Source: Bacillota bacterium (GTDB lineage Bacteria; Bacillota; Clostridia; Acetivibrionales; DTU013). From it: DNA of 64,000 nt. Positions 16,776 to 24,589 of this stretch are shown here, one piece after another. Location: NCBI GenBank assembly GCA_023433505.1, contig JAEZCO010000073.1, positions 62,001-126,000 of the forward strand. The letters run 5' to 3'. The notes under the pieces were generated by a model. That model was not told the DNA's origin, did not search any database, and saw only the letters and a program-made list of their open reading frames with translations. The position numbers were made by a program, and so were the translations under genes. Numbering within the stretch: the first letter of the stretch is position 1; every line of letters begins with the position of its first letter.

Positions 16776-17795
16776 GTGAAACGCGTTAGGGTGGAAGACG
16801 CAGTAGGAATGGTACTGGCCTATGATTTGACAAAAATCGTACCGGGCATATTTAAGGGTGCCGCCTTTAAAAAGGGATACGTGATAAAGGCGGAAGACAT
16901 CGAAGAATTGAAAAATATGGGCAAGTATCATATTCAGGCCATAGACCTTTCCGAAAGAGATGTTCATGAGAATGATGCGGCAGCCAGAATTGCCCATGCT
17001 GCGGCTTCAAAAGCGGCGGTCGTCTGTGCTGCGGTGGAAGGGAAGGCAAATATCAAGGCCGGAAGCAGCGGGATTTTGAAAATAAACGTAAAGGCCCTGG
17101 AAGAAGCGAATGAGCTGGGAAAGGCCGTGCTGGTGACGCTGCATGACAATACTCTGGTAGAAGAGGGAAAGATTGTCGCAGCGGCTAAAATCATTCCATT
17201 AACCATTGAAGACGAGCTTGTTAAAAGGATTGAAAATATTTGCGCACGGAATATGCCTATGATTGATATAAAGCCCATAAGCTGCTTAAAAACCGGTATT
17301 CTGGTGACTGGCTCCGAGGTGTATTACGGAAGGATACAGGATAAATTCGGAGATAAGCTAAGAGACAAAGTGAACCATTATGGGGGACAAGTCCTGGATA
17401 TCCGCTATGCTCCGGATGAGGCGGATTTTATCGTCGGGGAGATAAAGGGACTGATGGAAAGCGGCGCCGAGGTGGTGCTCATCTCGGGTGGAATGGCTGT
17501 GGATGCGGATGATGTCACTCCCAAGGCAATAGAAAGAGTGGCCTCCGAAGTCGTTACATACGGTGTGCCGCTATTGCCTGGGTCCATGTGCATGCTGGCC
17601 TACGCCGGAAGTATTCCCTTGATCGGGGTGCCTGCCTGTGCCATGTTCAGCAAGACAACCATTCTGGATATCATTTACCCAAGAATTCTCACGAAAGAGC
17701 GGGTGGGAAAGGCAGATTTATTATCATTGGCCCACGGGGGAATGTGTCTTAACTGCGAAACCTGCAGCTATCCCGTTTGTCCCTTTGGAAAGTAG
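16776..17795 (+). CDS. MoeA/Mog-like molybdopterin-binding protein with C-terminal Cys cluster
   Basis: Molybdopterin-handling protein of 339 residues, part of the selenium-dependent hydroxylase maturation group. The N-terminal half resembles MoeA domain I/II-type regions. The MoCF domain begins near residue 170 (LVTGSEVYYGRIQDKFGDKL) and has the conserved ISGGMAVDADDVTPKAI and SMCMLAY segments. It ends in a Cys-rich tail (CLNCETCSYPVC), which could bind metal. GTG 16776 is chosen because AAGGGAG lies about 9 bp before it; the upstream GTG 16767 overlaps that site. It lies 32 bp after selD and 6 bp before yqeC. Confidence 0.82.
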   Translation: MKRVRVEDAVGMVLAYDLTKIVPGIFKGAAFKKGYVIKAEDIEELKNMGKYHIQAIDLSERDVHENDAAARIAHAAASKAAVVCAAVEGKANIKAGSSGILKINVKALEEANELGKAVLVTLHDNTLVEEGKIVAAAKIIPLTIEDELVKRIENICARNMPMIDIKPISCLKTGILVTGSEVYYGRIQDKFGDKLRDKVNHYGGQVLDIRYAPDEADFIVGEIKGLMESGAEVVLISGGMAVDADDVTPKAIERVASEVVTYGVPLLPGSMCMLAYAGSIPLIGVPACAMFSKTTILDIIYPRILTKERVGKADLLSLAHGGMCLNCETCSYPVCPFGK

Positions 17796-17801
17796 GAACG
17801 G

Positions 17802-18566
17802 ATGGATTTGACGGATGCTTTCGGCTTAAAAAATACCAAGAATGAGGTTATCTCCCTGACAGGCGGAGGCGGAAAAACCTCCATCCTGTTCGCTCTGGCA
17901 GAGGAGTTGAAATTGCAGCGCAAAAAGGTGCTGGTCACTACAACAACAGCAATTTACATGCCTGAGGAATCCCGGTATGATTATTTCTTTCTTCGGGAGG
18001 ACGGGACGGCTCCTTTAAAGGAGGATCTGCGAAGGGGAAAGGGTTCCGTAACCATGGCGGGTGGCAGGATAACAGAAGAAGGGAAGCTGAAAGGCGTCGA
18101 CAGCGAATGGATTGATGCACTGCATAAAGAAAAGGTATTTGACATAATCCTTGTTGAAGCGGACGGCGCCAAGAAAAAGCCGGTAAAAGCTCCCGACCTC
18201 CATGAACCGGTGGTTCCTTCCTGTACGACTATCCTGGTCGGCGTCATCGGCATTGATTGCTACGAGAAAAAAATAGACGCCCAATGGGTTCACCGCCCAC
18301 AGCTTTTGGCCCGGATTGCAGGGAAAAGCGAAGGGGAAGCCATCGATGCGGAGGTGCTTGTCAAACTTGCCGCCTCCGGTGAGGGAATATTTAAAAGCTG
18401 CCCGGAACAGGCGGATAAGGTTCTGTTTATCAATAAGGCCGACAACAAAGAACTCTGCGCCCTGGCTGTAAATATCGGCAGGCTGGTAATGCAGCGCGGC
18501 TGCGGAGTCAAAAAGGTTCTGATCGGCAGTGTTCTGGGACAGGCACCGGTGAAGGAGATACTATGA
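17802..18566 (+). CDS. yqeC: Selenium cofactor biosynthesis protein YqeC
   Basis: Nucleotide-binding accessory protein found with selenium-dependent molybdenum hydroxylases; its exact reaction is unknown. A P-loop (LTGGGGKTSILFAL) lies at about residues 20-33, and a LVEADGAKKKPVKAP motif at about 124-138. The 254-residue length fits the family. It starts 6 bp after the MoeA-like gene, and its stop overlaps mocA by 4 bp. Family membership comes from the P-loop, the ADGAK motif and its place between selD and mocA. Confidence 0.88.
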   Translation: MDLTDAFGLKNTKNEVISLTGGGGKTSILFALAEELKLQRKKVLVTTTTAIYMPEESRYDYFFLREDGTAPLKEDLRRGKGSVTMAGGRITEEGKLKGVDSEWIDALHKEKVFDIILVEADGAKKKPVKAPDLHEPVVPSCTTILVGVIGIDCYEKKIDAQWVHRPQLLARIAGKSEGEAIDAEVLVKLAASGEGIFKSCPEQADKVLFINKADNKELCALAVNIGRLVMQRGCGVKKVLIGSVLGQAPVKEIL

Positions 18567-19138
18567 AGGCAATTATTTTAGCGGCGGGCTTATCCAGAAG
18601 ATTTGGAGAGGACAAGCTGCTCATCGGCATTAATCACAAGCCCATGCTTTTGAATGTTATCGACCTGGTGGCCGGCATGCAGTTTGAGGAAACCGTCCTT
18701 GTATACCGCCATGCGGATATTCAAAGGCTGGCGGAGGGAAAAAATATAAAATGCGCATACAATGAAAATGCGGCGGAGGGCTTAAGTACATCAATCAAAT
18801 GCGGTATCCATAGCGGAAAGGATTCCGATGCCTATATTTTTTTCACCGGGGATCAGCCCTTTCTTGACAGGGAAACGGTTTTGAGGCTGACGGAGGCCTT
18901 TTATGAAAGACGGAAATCCATTGTGGTTCCAAGATATCATGGGAGAAACGGAAACCCTGTCATCTTTTCTTCGGTATGGAAAGAGCAGCTGTTGCAGCTG
19001 ACCGGTGATACCGGAGGCAGGGTGATTATAAAAGCCAACCCGCACAGTGTACGGTTTGTAGACATTGATTACGAGGCAGCGGGCATGGATATTGATACAC
19101 CGGAGGAATTCCGGTCAATAAAAGGAGATCTGCCATGA
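18563..19138 (+). CDS. mocA: Molybdenum cofactor cytidylyltransferase
   Basis: Transfers CMP from CTP to Mo-molybdopterin to give the MCD form used by xanthine dehydrogenase-type enzymes. It is a Rossmann-like nucleotidyltransferase of 191 residues with the N-terminal LAAGLSRRFGEDKLL motif and Lys, FTGDQPFLDRET in the middle, and RNGNPVIF. It overlaps yqeC by 4 bp (ATGA) and xdhC by 4 bp. It serves the three-subunit hydroxylase at 24131-27686. The call is secure for the family; the CTP preference is inferred from context. Confidence 0.9.
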   Translation: MKAIILAAGLSRRFGEDKLLIGINHKPMLLNVIDLVAGMQFEETVLVYRHADIQRLAEGKNIKCAYNENAAEGLSTSIKCGIHSGKDSDAYIFFTGDQPFLDRETVLRLTEAFYERRKSIVVPRYHGRNGNPVIFSSVWKEQLLQLTGDTGGRVIIKANPHSVRFVDIDYEAAGMDIDTPEEFRSIKGDLP

Positions 19139-19929
19139 ATATATATGCGGAAGCATTAAAGCTGATGGAGCATTGCGAGGCCTTTGCAGTGGCTACCATC
19201 ATATCGTCCGAAGGCTCAACGCCAAGGAGCAGCGCAAAGATGATCGTAAAAAGCGGAGGAGGCATCCTCGGGACCATCGGAGGAGGTCCGTTGGAGGCGT
19301 TTGTCATCGAAGAAGCCGTTTCTGCCGTAAAAGAAGGCCGTTCAAGAGTCGTGGAATATATTCTGGACAGCCGGGCGGCAAATGGTATACAAATGCTGTG
19401 CGGGGGCAAAATCGGCATATTCATCGAGGTGATTTCAGTGAAACCCAGAATTATGATCATCGGTGGAGGGCATGTAGGAAAGGCAGTTTCGGAAATGGCC
19501 GGATTTTTGGACTACACACTGGCCGTCATCGACGACAGGGAAGAGTTTGCCAATAACCGGAGGTACCCCACTGCTTCCGAAATCTCGTGGGATACCGATA
19601 TTGTAAAAGCCATCGGGAAGCTTAAGATTGATGCCAATACCTATATCGTCATCGCAACAAAGGATTCCGACCTGGCTGCCCTCAAGGCTGTCATTCTCAG
19701 CGATGCCGCATATATAGGAATGATCGGCAGCAGACGGAAAAAGGCCATTGTCTTTGAGCGGCTGATGCAGGAGGGCATCTCCCGGGAAAGAATAGATTTT
19801 GTCCATGCCCCCGTTGGGTTGGACCTTGGCGCCGAAACCCCTGAAGAAATTGCCGTCAGCATCATGGCTGAAATTCTTAAAATCTGCAACAACAGGTCCG
19901 GCACGTCTTTGAAGGAGATAAAAAAGTAA
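19135..19929 (+). CDS. xdhC: XdhC/CoxI family maturation protein
   Basis: Chaperone-type protein that, in characterised systems, binds molybdenum cofactor, promotes its sulfuration and hands it to the hydroxylase. The N-terminal CoxI domain has ATIISSEGSTPRSSAKMIV and GTIGGGPLEA. A C-terminal Rossmann domain from about residue 100 has MIIGGGHVGKAV, IDDREEFANNRRYP and MIGSRRKKA. At 264 residues it is normal. It overlaps both neighbours (4 bp with mocA, 1 bp with yqeB), so it is translationally coupled. In this operon the inserted ligand may be selenium instead of sulfur. Confidence 0.92.
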   Translation: MNIYAEALKLMEHCEAFAVATIISSEGSTPRSSAKMIVKSGGGILGTIGGGPLEAFVIEEAVSAVKEGRSRVVEYILDSRAANGIQMLCGGKIGIFIEVISVKPRIMIIGGGHVGKAVSEMAGFLDYTLAVIDDREEFANNRRYPTASEISWDTDIVKAIGKLKIDANTYIVIATKDSDLAALKAVILSDAAYIGMIGSRRKKAIVFERLMQEGISRERIDFVHAPVGLDLGAETPEEIAVSIMAEILKICNNRSGTSLKEIKK

Positions 19930-20732
19930 TGAGGAAGAATCTGGTCGTTGTAAGAGGCGGGGGAGATATCGCCAGCGGAACCATTCACAAACTGGCATCC
20001 TGCGGCTTTGGAGTCATTGTACTGGAAATACCGAACCCAACCGTTATCCGAAGGACGGTTTCCTATGCTCAGGCTGTTTTCGCCGGAGAAATGGTGCTGG
20101 AGGGCATCCGGGCCATACGGATTGACTCTGTTGAGCAAGCGCTTTCAGAGGTCCGCAATGGCACTATTCCGGTCTTAATCGACCCGTTGGGAAATGCCAT
20201 CAATTCTTTGAAGCCCGGAGCGGTTGTGGACGCCATTATTGCAAAAAGGAATATCGGAACCCATAAGGACATGGCGCCCGTAGTTGTCGGGCTGGGCCCC
20301 GGATTTACTGCTCCGGAGGATGTCCATGCGGTCATTGAGACCAATCGCGGCCACAATCTCGGGAGAGTCATATACCAGGGGAGAGCAGAGCCTGATACGG
20401 GCCACCCCGGAATGATCGGCGGCTATGGCGAGGAGCGTATAATCCGTTCGCCTGCAGCCGGCATCGTCAGAACTATCGCGGAAATAGGGGACAGCGTAAA
20501 AAAAGATAGTGTAATCGCATATGTCGGGGACGCGCCGGTTTTTTCACCTCTGGACGGCGTACTCCGGGGCCTGATCCATACCGGAACCAGGGTGGGGAAC
20601 AGGCTTAAAATAGGAGATGTGGACCCGAGAAACAAAACGGAGTATTGCACCACAATCTCCGATAAAGCCAGAGCAATAGCGGGAGGCGTACTGGAAGCAA
20701 TCCTCCGCCTCGGCAATTTCAAGCTGCTTTAG
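19929..20732 (+). CDS. yqeB: YqeB, selenium-dependent molybdenum hydroxylase system protein (EF2563 family)
   Basis: Marker protein of the selenium-dependent molybdenum hydroxylase trait, with unknown biochemical function. Residues 1-20 form a nucleotide-binding-like start (LVVVRGGGDIASGTIHKL). Conserved downstream blocks are PTVIRRTVSYAQAVF, VDAIIAKRN, VVGLGPGFTAPEDVHAVIETNRGHNLGRVI, and a biotinyl/lipoyl-like hairpin at about 175-225 (SPAAGIVRTIAEIGDSV...SPLDGVLRGL). Its ATG shares one base with the xdhC stop. It ends the operon, with the YedF-like gene convergent 9 bp away. Confidence 0.92.
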   Translation: MRKNLVVVRGGGDIASGTIHKLASCGFGVIVLEIPNPTVIRRTVSYAQAVFAGEMVLEGIRAIRIDSVEQALSEVRNGTIPVLIDPLGNAINSLKPGAVVDAIIAKRNIGTHKDMAPVVVGLGPGFTAPEDVHAVIETNRGHNLGRVIYQGRAEPDTGHPGMIGGYGEERIIRSPAAGIVRTIAEIGDSVKKDSVIAYVGDAPVFSPLDGVLRGLIHTGTRVGNRLKIGDVDPRNKTEYCTTISDKARAIAGGVLEAILRLGNFKLL

Positions 20733-20741
20733 GAGCTGTTT

Positions 20742-21077
20742 TTATACGGTCACGACGCTTTCCGCCGTGGCGAGGATTGAAACGATTTCTTCCATATTGC
20801 TGATACGTCCGGCCTGGATATCATTTTTGAGGTTGTAGAATTCCACGCAGGTACCGCAGGCCAGGATATCCACGCCGGCAGAATATAATCCGTCCATGGC
20901 GTCCAGCACCGGTGAGCCTTTCGCCGTCAATTTGACTCCGGAATTGTAGCAAATGATGGCTTCGGGTTTTGTGTCCGAGGCCCAAAGCTTTCGCAAAAAG
21001 GCACCCATCAATTTTTGGCCCAGATCCTGGTCGCCGGCCCCAAGGCTGTCGCTGTTGATAATAAATACTTTTTTCAT
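20742..21077 (-). CDS. yedF: YedF-like DsrE-domain protein, selenium metabolism
   Basis: A 111-residue DsrE/DsrF-type protein (FIINSDSLGAGDQDLGQKLMGAFLRKL, then ICYNSGVKLTAKGSPVLD and the Cys-containing ILACGTCVEFYNLK). This is the C-terminal domain of YedF, a sulfurtransferase-like protein tied to selenium metabolism. Full-length YedF also has an N-terminal TusA/SirA-like domain of about 70-80 residues, absent here; no in-frame extension or neighbouring TusA gene was seen. The two cysteines in CGTC could carry persulfide or perselenide. It is on the opposite strand to the selenium operon. Confidence 0.82.
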   Translation of the reverse strand: MKKVFIINSDSLGAGDQDLGQKLMGAFLRKLWASDTKPEAIICYNSGVKLTAKGSPVLDAMDGLYSAGVDILACGTCVEFYNLKNDIQAGRISNMEEIVSILATAESVVTV

Positions 21078-21202
21078 CGTGTATTCTCCTGACTGTAAGT
21101 GTTATGAATTCAACTCGGTATCTTTTTATTTTATTCTATTTACTCTTATATTACAATTTTTCCGAAGAATGAGGGTTGAGTCAATCCAAATAAACTTATT
21201 AT

Positions 21203-21251
21203 TTGACAGTAATAAATAATACACATATAATTATATTAAATAAATTTAATA
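21203..21251 (+). promoter_or_regulatory. Promoter and operator of the XRE-cupin gene (regulon site 1)
   Basis: A full-consensus promoter: TTGACA (21203-21208), 17 bp, TATAAT (21226-21231). Two bases later lies a perfect 18-bp dyad TATTAAAT-AA-ATTTAATA (21234-21251) over the expected start site. The same spacing and half-site occur at 27888-27936 and 33567-33615. As this site precedes the regulator's own gene, autorepression is likely. Confidence 0.8.
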
Positions 21252-21334
21252 CCAAGTAAACTTTTGCGCTGGAAGTCGCAAGTATCCATGGGTACCCCCA
21301 CAGTAAATTACAAGATTTTATAAGGAGTATGTCA

Positions 21335-21871
21335 ATGCTAGGAACGAAAATTCGGGAAAAAAGACTGGAAGCAGGGATCAGCATAAAGGAGCTGGCGGAG
21401 AAAACCGATTTGACCTCGGGCTTTATCAGTCAGATTGAAAGAAATCTCGCAGAGCCCTCCATTACTTCGCTGAGGAAGATTGCAAATACCCTTGGCGTAG
21501 CTGTTTTTTATTTTATGATGGATGACGCCATCGTCAACTGTGTGGTCCGGAAAGACGCCAGAAAGTCGCTGAAGTTTCCGTCTTCTCATCTATCTTATGA
21601 GCTTCTGTGTCCGGATTTGGCCAGGCAGATGGAAATGTTCATCGGCAGGCTTGAGCCCGGAGCCATGACCTGCGAGGTGCCTCTTTCCCATGTCGGCGAA
21701 GAGGTGGTGCATGTCCTGGAGGGTGAAATGTGGATCCAGGTGAACGGAGAGGAATTCAGCCTGGAATCGGGAGATACCATTTATTATATTTCCAGCTATC
21801 CGCATCAGATTGCCAATAAGGGCAAAAAGGAACTGGTTTTTATTTCAACCATCACCCCTCCCAATTTTTGA
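21335..21871 (+). CDS. XRE-family regulator with cupin domain
   Basis: A 178-residue one-component regulator. Its N-terminal helix-turn-helix (about 2-58) reads GTKIREKRLEAGISIKELA, then SGFISQIERNLAEPSITSLRKIA. The C-terminal cupin (about 100-175) includes HVGEEVVHVLEG, the usual metal- or ligand-binding barrel. ATG 21335 is preferred, with AAGGAG 7 bp upstream; ATG 21329 is too close to that site. It stands at the head of the catabolic island, and its promoter carries the dyad also found at two downstream operons, so it is the probable regulator of those genes. The ligand could be a purine intermediate; that is inference. Confidence 0.92.
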   Translation: MLGTKIREKRLEAGISIKELAEKTDLTSGFISQIERNLAEPSITSLRKIANTLGVAVFYFMMDDAIVNCVVRKDARKSLKFPSSHLSYELLCPDLARQMEMFIGRLEPGAMTCEVPLSHVGEEVVHVLEGEMWIQVNGEEFSLESGDTIYYISSYPHQIANKGKKELVFISTITPPNF

Positions 21872-22037
21872 TTGATGGTGTTTACGATAGTATTGAAAAA
21901 GCGGATTCAGGCAAAATTACTAAGTACTGGTGCAAATATAACTTCCCGTATAGATTTCTGAAAATGCAGTCTTGGAGCGCCGGGAAGAATATTTGCAGTA
22001 CTCCGAATGAGGATAACAGCAACGAGGAGCAGATAAG

Positions 22038-23390
22038 ATGGAAAAGGGAAAACTGAAAAAAATTGAAGACTTGAGAAGTTTTTTAGAAATTCTTGAAGAA
22101 AACGGGGAAGTTGTTGAAATTGAAAAGGAAGTAAGCCTGAAATACGAATTAGGTTCCGTATTGGCAACACTGGAAAAGGAAAACAGGGGAGCGGGTCTTT
22201 TCAATAAGGTTCAGGACCGTGAATTCAGGGTGTGCGGAGGCATACTGGGTTCCATGGACCGGATAGCGCTGGCCCTGGCCTGCGAAAAGGGAGAAATTAA
22301 CGATTTCCTTGCCTCCTGCCTTGAAAATCCCATAAAACCCAACAAGGTTTCCGGAGCACCCTGTCAGGAAAATATCCTTATAGGCGACGACATCGACCTG
22401 GATAAAGTACCCATTCCCCAGCATGCGCCCAAGGACGGAGGTCCTTTTATCACAGGGGGCGTAATCGTAAGCAAGGAGCTTGAAGGGGCCAAACAGAACC
22501 TTTCCTTTCAGAGGATGCAGGTCAAGGGAAAGGACAAGCTCAGCATCATGATCAATGAGTGGAGGCATCTGAAGGAGTTCTACAGCGAGGCGGAGGCAAA
22601 AGGTAAAAGCCTGCCCATCGCAGTGGTCAGCGGTGCGGATCCTGTGATTTATATCGCCGCCGGCCTTCGTTATGAAGGAGATGAAACCGAGATCGCCGGA
22701 GCTGTCCGGGGAAAAGCCATCGATGTAGTGAAATGTGTTACCTCGGATATTTATGTGCCGGCTACTGCCGAATTTGTCATCGAAGGGGAAATCCTGCCGG
22801 ATTACCGGGAAGATGAAGGGCCCCTGGGGGAATTCACCGGTCATTACGGAAAGCCCTGGCCCAGTCCTGTCGTAAAGGTCACGGCAATCACCTATAGGAA
22901 CAATCCTATTTATCAGACCATCAACGGTGCATCCTTTGAACATATCAACCTGGGGAATGTGCTTCCCAGGGAGCCCCTCCTGAAAAAGTTTGCAAAGTAT
23001 GTGAGCTCGGGCGTGGTCAATGTGCATATTCCGCCCTATGGAAGCGGATTCCTGGCCATTGTGCAGCTTAAGAAAAAGAATCCGGGAGAACCCAAAAATG
23101 TTGCGCTTGCGGCAATGATGGCCTATGTGAATATCAAGAATGTCATTGTAGTCAGCGAAGACGTGGACATATACAATCCGGCAGACATTATGTGGGCGCT
23201 TTCCAGCAGGGTAATCCCCGAGAGGGACATCTTTTATGTGCCCAATGCCCAGGGCCATGAGCTGGACCCCTGCTCCGATGCCAGAGGGGTGCAAACCAAA
23301 ATGGGGATCGACGCTACGCTCAGTGAAGACAGCAAGGGGTTTGAAAGAGTCAGATATCCCCTGGTGGATTTGAGCGAGTATATAAAATAA
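22038..23390 (+). CDS. UbiD-family prenyl-FMN decarboxylase
   Basis: Reversible (de)carboxylase using prenylated FMN supplied by the UbiX encoded next to it. At 450 residues it has the family blocks: an N-terminal DLRSFLEILEENGEVVEIEKEV, the cofactor-binding middle with ITGGVIVSKE, and EDEGPLGEFTGHYG carrying the catalytic Glu residues, plus a C-terminal VVSEDVDIYNPADIMWALSSR. GAGGAG precedes ATG 22038. UbiD enzymes act on aromatic and heteroaromatic acids. Between the regulator and the molybdenum hydroxylase, a plausible substrate is an imidazole carboxylate from purine breakdown; the true substrate is unknown. Confidence 0.9.
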   Translation: MEKGKLKKIEDLRSFLEILEENGEVVEIEKEVSLKYELGSVLATLEKENRGAGLFNKVQDREFRVCGGILGSMDRIALALACEKGEINDFLASCLENPIKPNKVSGAPCQENILIGDDIDLDKVPIPQHAPKDGGPFITGGVIVSKELEGAKQNLSFQRMQVKGKDKLSIMINEWRHLKEFYSEAEAKGKSLPIAVVSGADPVIYIAAGLRYEGDETEIAGAVRGKAIDVVKCVTSDIYVPATAEFVIEGEILPDYREDEGPLGEFTGHYGKPWPSPVVKVTAITYRNNPIYQTINGASFEHINLGNVLPREPLLKKFAKYVSSGVVNVHIPPYGSGFLAIVQLKKKNPGEPKNVALAAMMAYVNIKNVIVVSEDVDIYNPADIMWALSSRVIPERDIFYVPNAQGHELDPCSDARGVQTKMGIDATLSEDSKGFERVRYPLVDLSEYIK

Positions 23391-23425
23391 AATGGGGCAA
23401 TTTCACGATAATATCGATATTCATA

Positions 23426-23476
23426 AGCCTTTACAGAATTTGCGCGGGTATTTCAATGCGCTGATTCTGTAAGGCT
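23426..23476. other. Long hairpin between ubiD and ubiX genes
   Basis: AGCCTTTACAGAAT (23426-23439) can pair with ATTCTGTAAGGCT (23464-23476), leaving a single unpaired base. It lies in the 129-bp gap between the UbiD and UbiX genes. No T-tract follows, so it looks more like an mRNA-stability or processing element than a terminator. Confidence 0.45.
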
Positions 23477-23519
23477 AAATGGGGAATTGCCGCAGTACTA
23501 AAAACGATGGAGAATCCAT

Positions 23520-24134
23520 ATGGGAAAATATATAGTCGGAATAACGGGAGCCAGCGGTTCAATTTACGCAGACAGGCTTATAAGGCAGCTGCTTAAGGCG
23601 GGACAAAAGGTGGTCCTGACCATCACCGAAGCCGGTGCCAGGGTACTGCAGCAGGAGCTTGGGCTGAATCTGGGCGGAAAGAATACCCGAAGCGAAGCGG
23701 AAGACTATTTGAAAAGCTTTTTTTTGCCGGAGAACACGGAAGGAAGCCTGGAATATTATGAAATAGGAAATATCGGCGCGCCTATAGCCAGCGGTTCCTA
23801 TAAGGTTGACGGCATGATCGTGATTCCATGCACAATGGCAACGGTTTCAGCCATAGCCCATGGAGCATCCCGCAACCTTCTTGAAAGAGCGGCCGACGTC
23901 ATGATGAAAGAAAGAAGGACCCTGATTGTCGTACCCAGAGAAACTCCCTTCAACACCATTCATCTGCAGAACCTGCTTACGCTTTCCCAGTGCAATGTCC
24001 AGATAATCCCTGCGGCTCCGTCTTTCTACCACCGCCCTCAAACCATCGAAGAGCTGGCGGATTTCTTTGTGGGCAGGATCATGGATCAGCTTGGGATTAA
24101 TAATGATCTGGTGAAACGGTGGTCCGGCCTTTAA
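23520..24134 (+). CDS. ubiX: UbiX-family flavin prenyltransferase
   Basis: Transfers a dimethylallyl group to FMN to make the prenyl-FMN cofactor of the neighbouring UbiD enzyme. It has the flavoprotein start VGITGASGSIYADRLIRQLL, then PIASGSYKVDGMIVIPCTMATVSAIAHGAS and the C-terminal RETPFNTIHLQNLLTLSQ, all typical of UbiX. At 204 residues it is normal. Its TAA overlaps the convergent hydroxylase small-subunit gene by 4 bp within a perfect palindrome. Confidence 0.93.
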   Translation: MGKYIVGITGASGSIYADRLIRQLLKAGQKVVLTITEAGARVLQQELGLNLGGKNTRSEAEDYLKSFFLPENTEGSLEYYEIGNIGAPIASGSYKVDGMIVIPCTMATVSAIAHGASRNLLERAADVMMKERRTLIVVPRETPFNTIHLQNLLTLSQCNVQIIPAAPSFYHRPQTIEELADFFVGRIMDQLGINNDLVKRWSGL

Positions 24135-24140
24135 GGCCGG
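24124..24140. terminator. Perfect palindrome over two convergent stop codons
   Basis: CCGGCCTT-T-AAGGCCGG is an 8-bp perfect palindrome containing the stop codons of ubiX (plus) and the hydroxylase small subunit (minus). It may act as a weak bidirectional terminator or as a stabilising 3' hairpin. No long T-run is present in either direction. Confidence 0.4.
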
Positions 24141-24589
24141 GTGGAATTTAAATAATTTTCCACAGCCCTTAATCTTCCGTAATACCCCGTACACCTGCAC
24201 AGACAGCCGTTAAGATAGGCGTGGATCTCTTCAGCCGAAGGGTTTTTGAGATCGCGCTTCATTGCCAGCACCAGCATTACAAAGCCGGGGGAACAGAAGC
24301 CGCACTGATCTGCGCCCTCTCCCACCAGAAATTCGGCAAACTCCTTTGCCTCTTCCTGGACGCCCTCCAGGGTCGTCACAGATTTTTCATGCACACGCGC
24401 AGTCAGTGTAGAGCAGGAAAGCACCGGCCTTCCATCCGCCCATACGGTGCAAAGACCGCAGGAGCCGCCGTCACAGCCTGTTTTTACGCTGGAATAGCCA
24501 TGCTTTTGCAGGGTTTGCGCCAAATACTCTCCGGGAGCGGCCTCCCAATTCTTTTCTTCTCCGTTTACATAGAATCGAACTTTTATCAT
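24131..24589 (-). CDS. Molybdenum hydroxylase, [2Fe-2S] subunit
   Basis: Electron-transfer subunit (152 residues) of a xanthine dehydrogenase-type enzyme. The plant-type ferredoxin domain has CDGGSCGLC plus a downstream Cys (LSC). The C-terminal helical domain has QCGFCSPGF and CLCRCTGY for the second cluster. ATG at 24589 was chosen: it overlaps the FAD-subunit stop by 4 bp (ATGA) and gives the standard N-terminus (MIKVRFYVNGEE); a longer frame to 24646 reads back into the FAD gene. It is last in the order large-FAD-small. The enzyme probably hydroxylates a purine or related heterocycle. Confidence 0.94.
   Translation of the reverse strand: MIKVRFYVNGEEKNWEAAPGEYLAQTLQKHGYSSVKTGCDGGSCGLCTVWADGRPVLSCSTLTARVHEKSVTTLEGVQEEAKEFAEFLVGEGADQCGFCSPGFVMLVLAMKRDLKNPSAEEIHAYLNGCLCRCTGYYGRLRAVENYLNSTRP

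Noticed and set aside
21868..22056. 62-codon frame between the XRE-cupin and UbiD genes
   Set aside because: It overlaps both neighbours' control regions, lacks a ribosome site and resembles no family.
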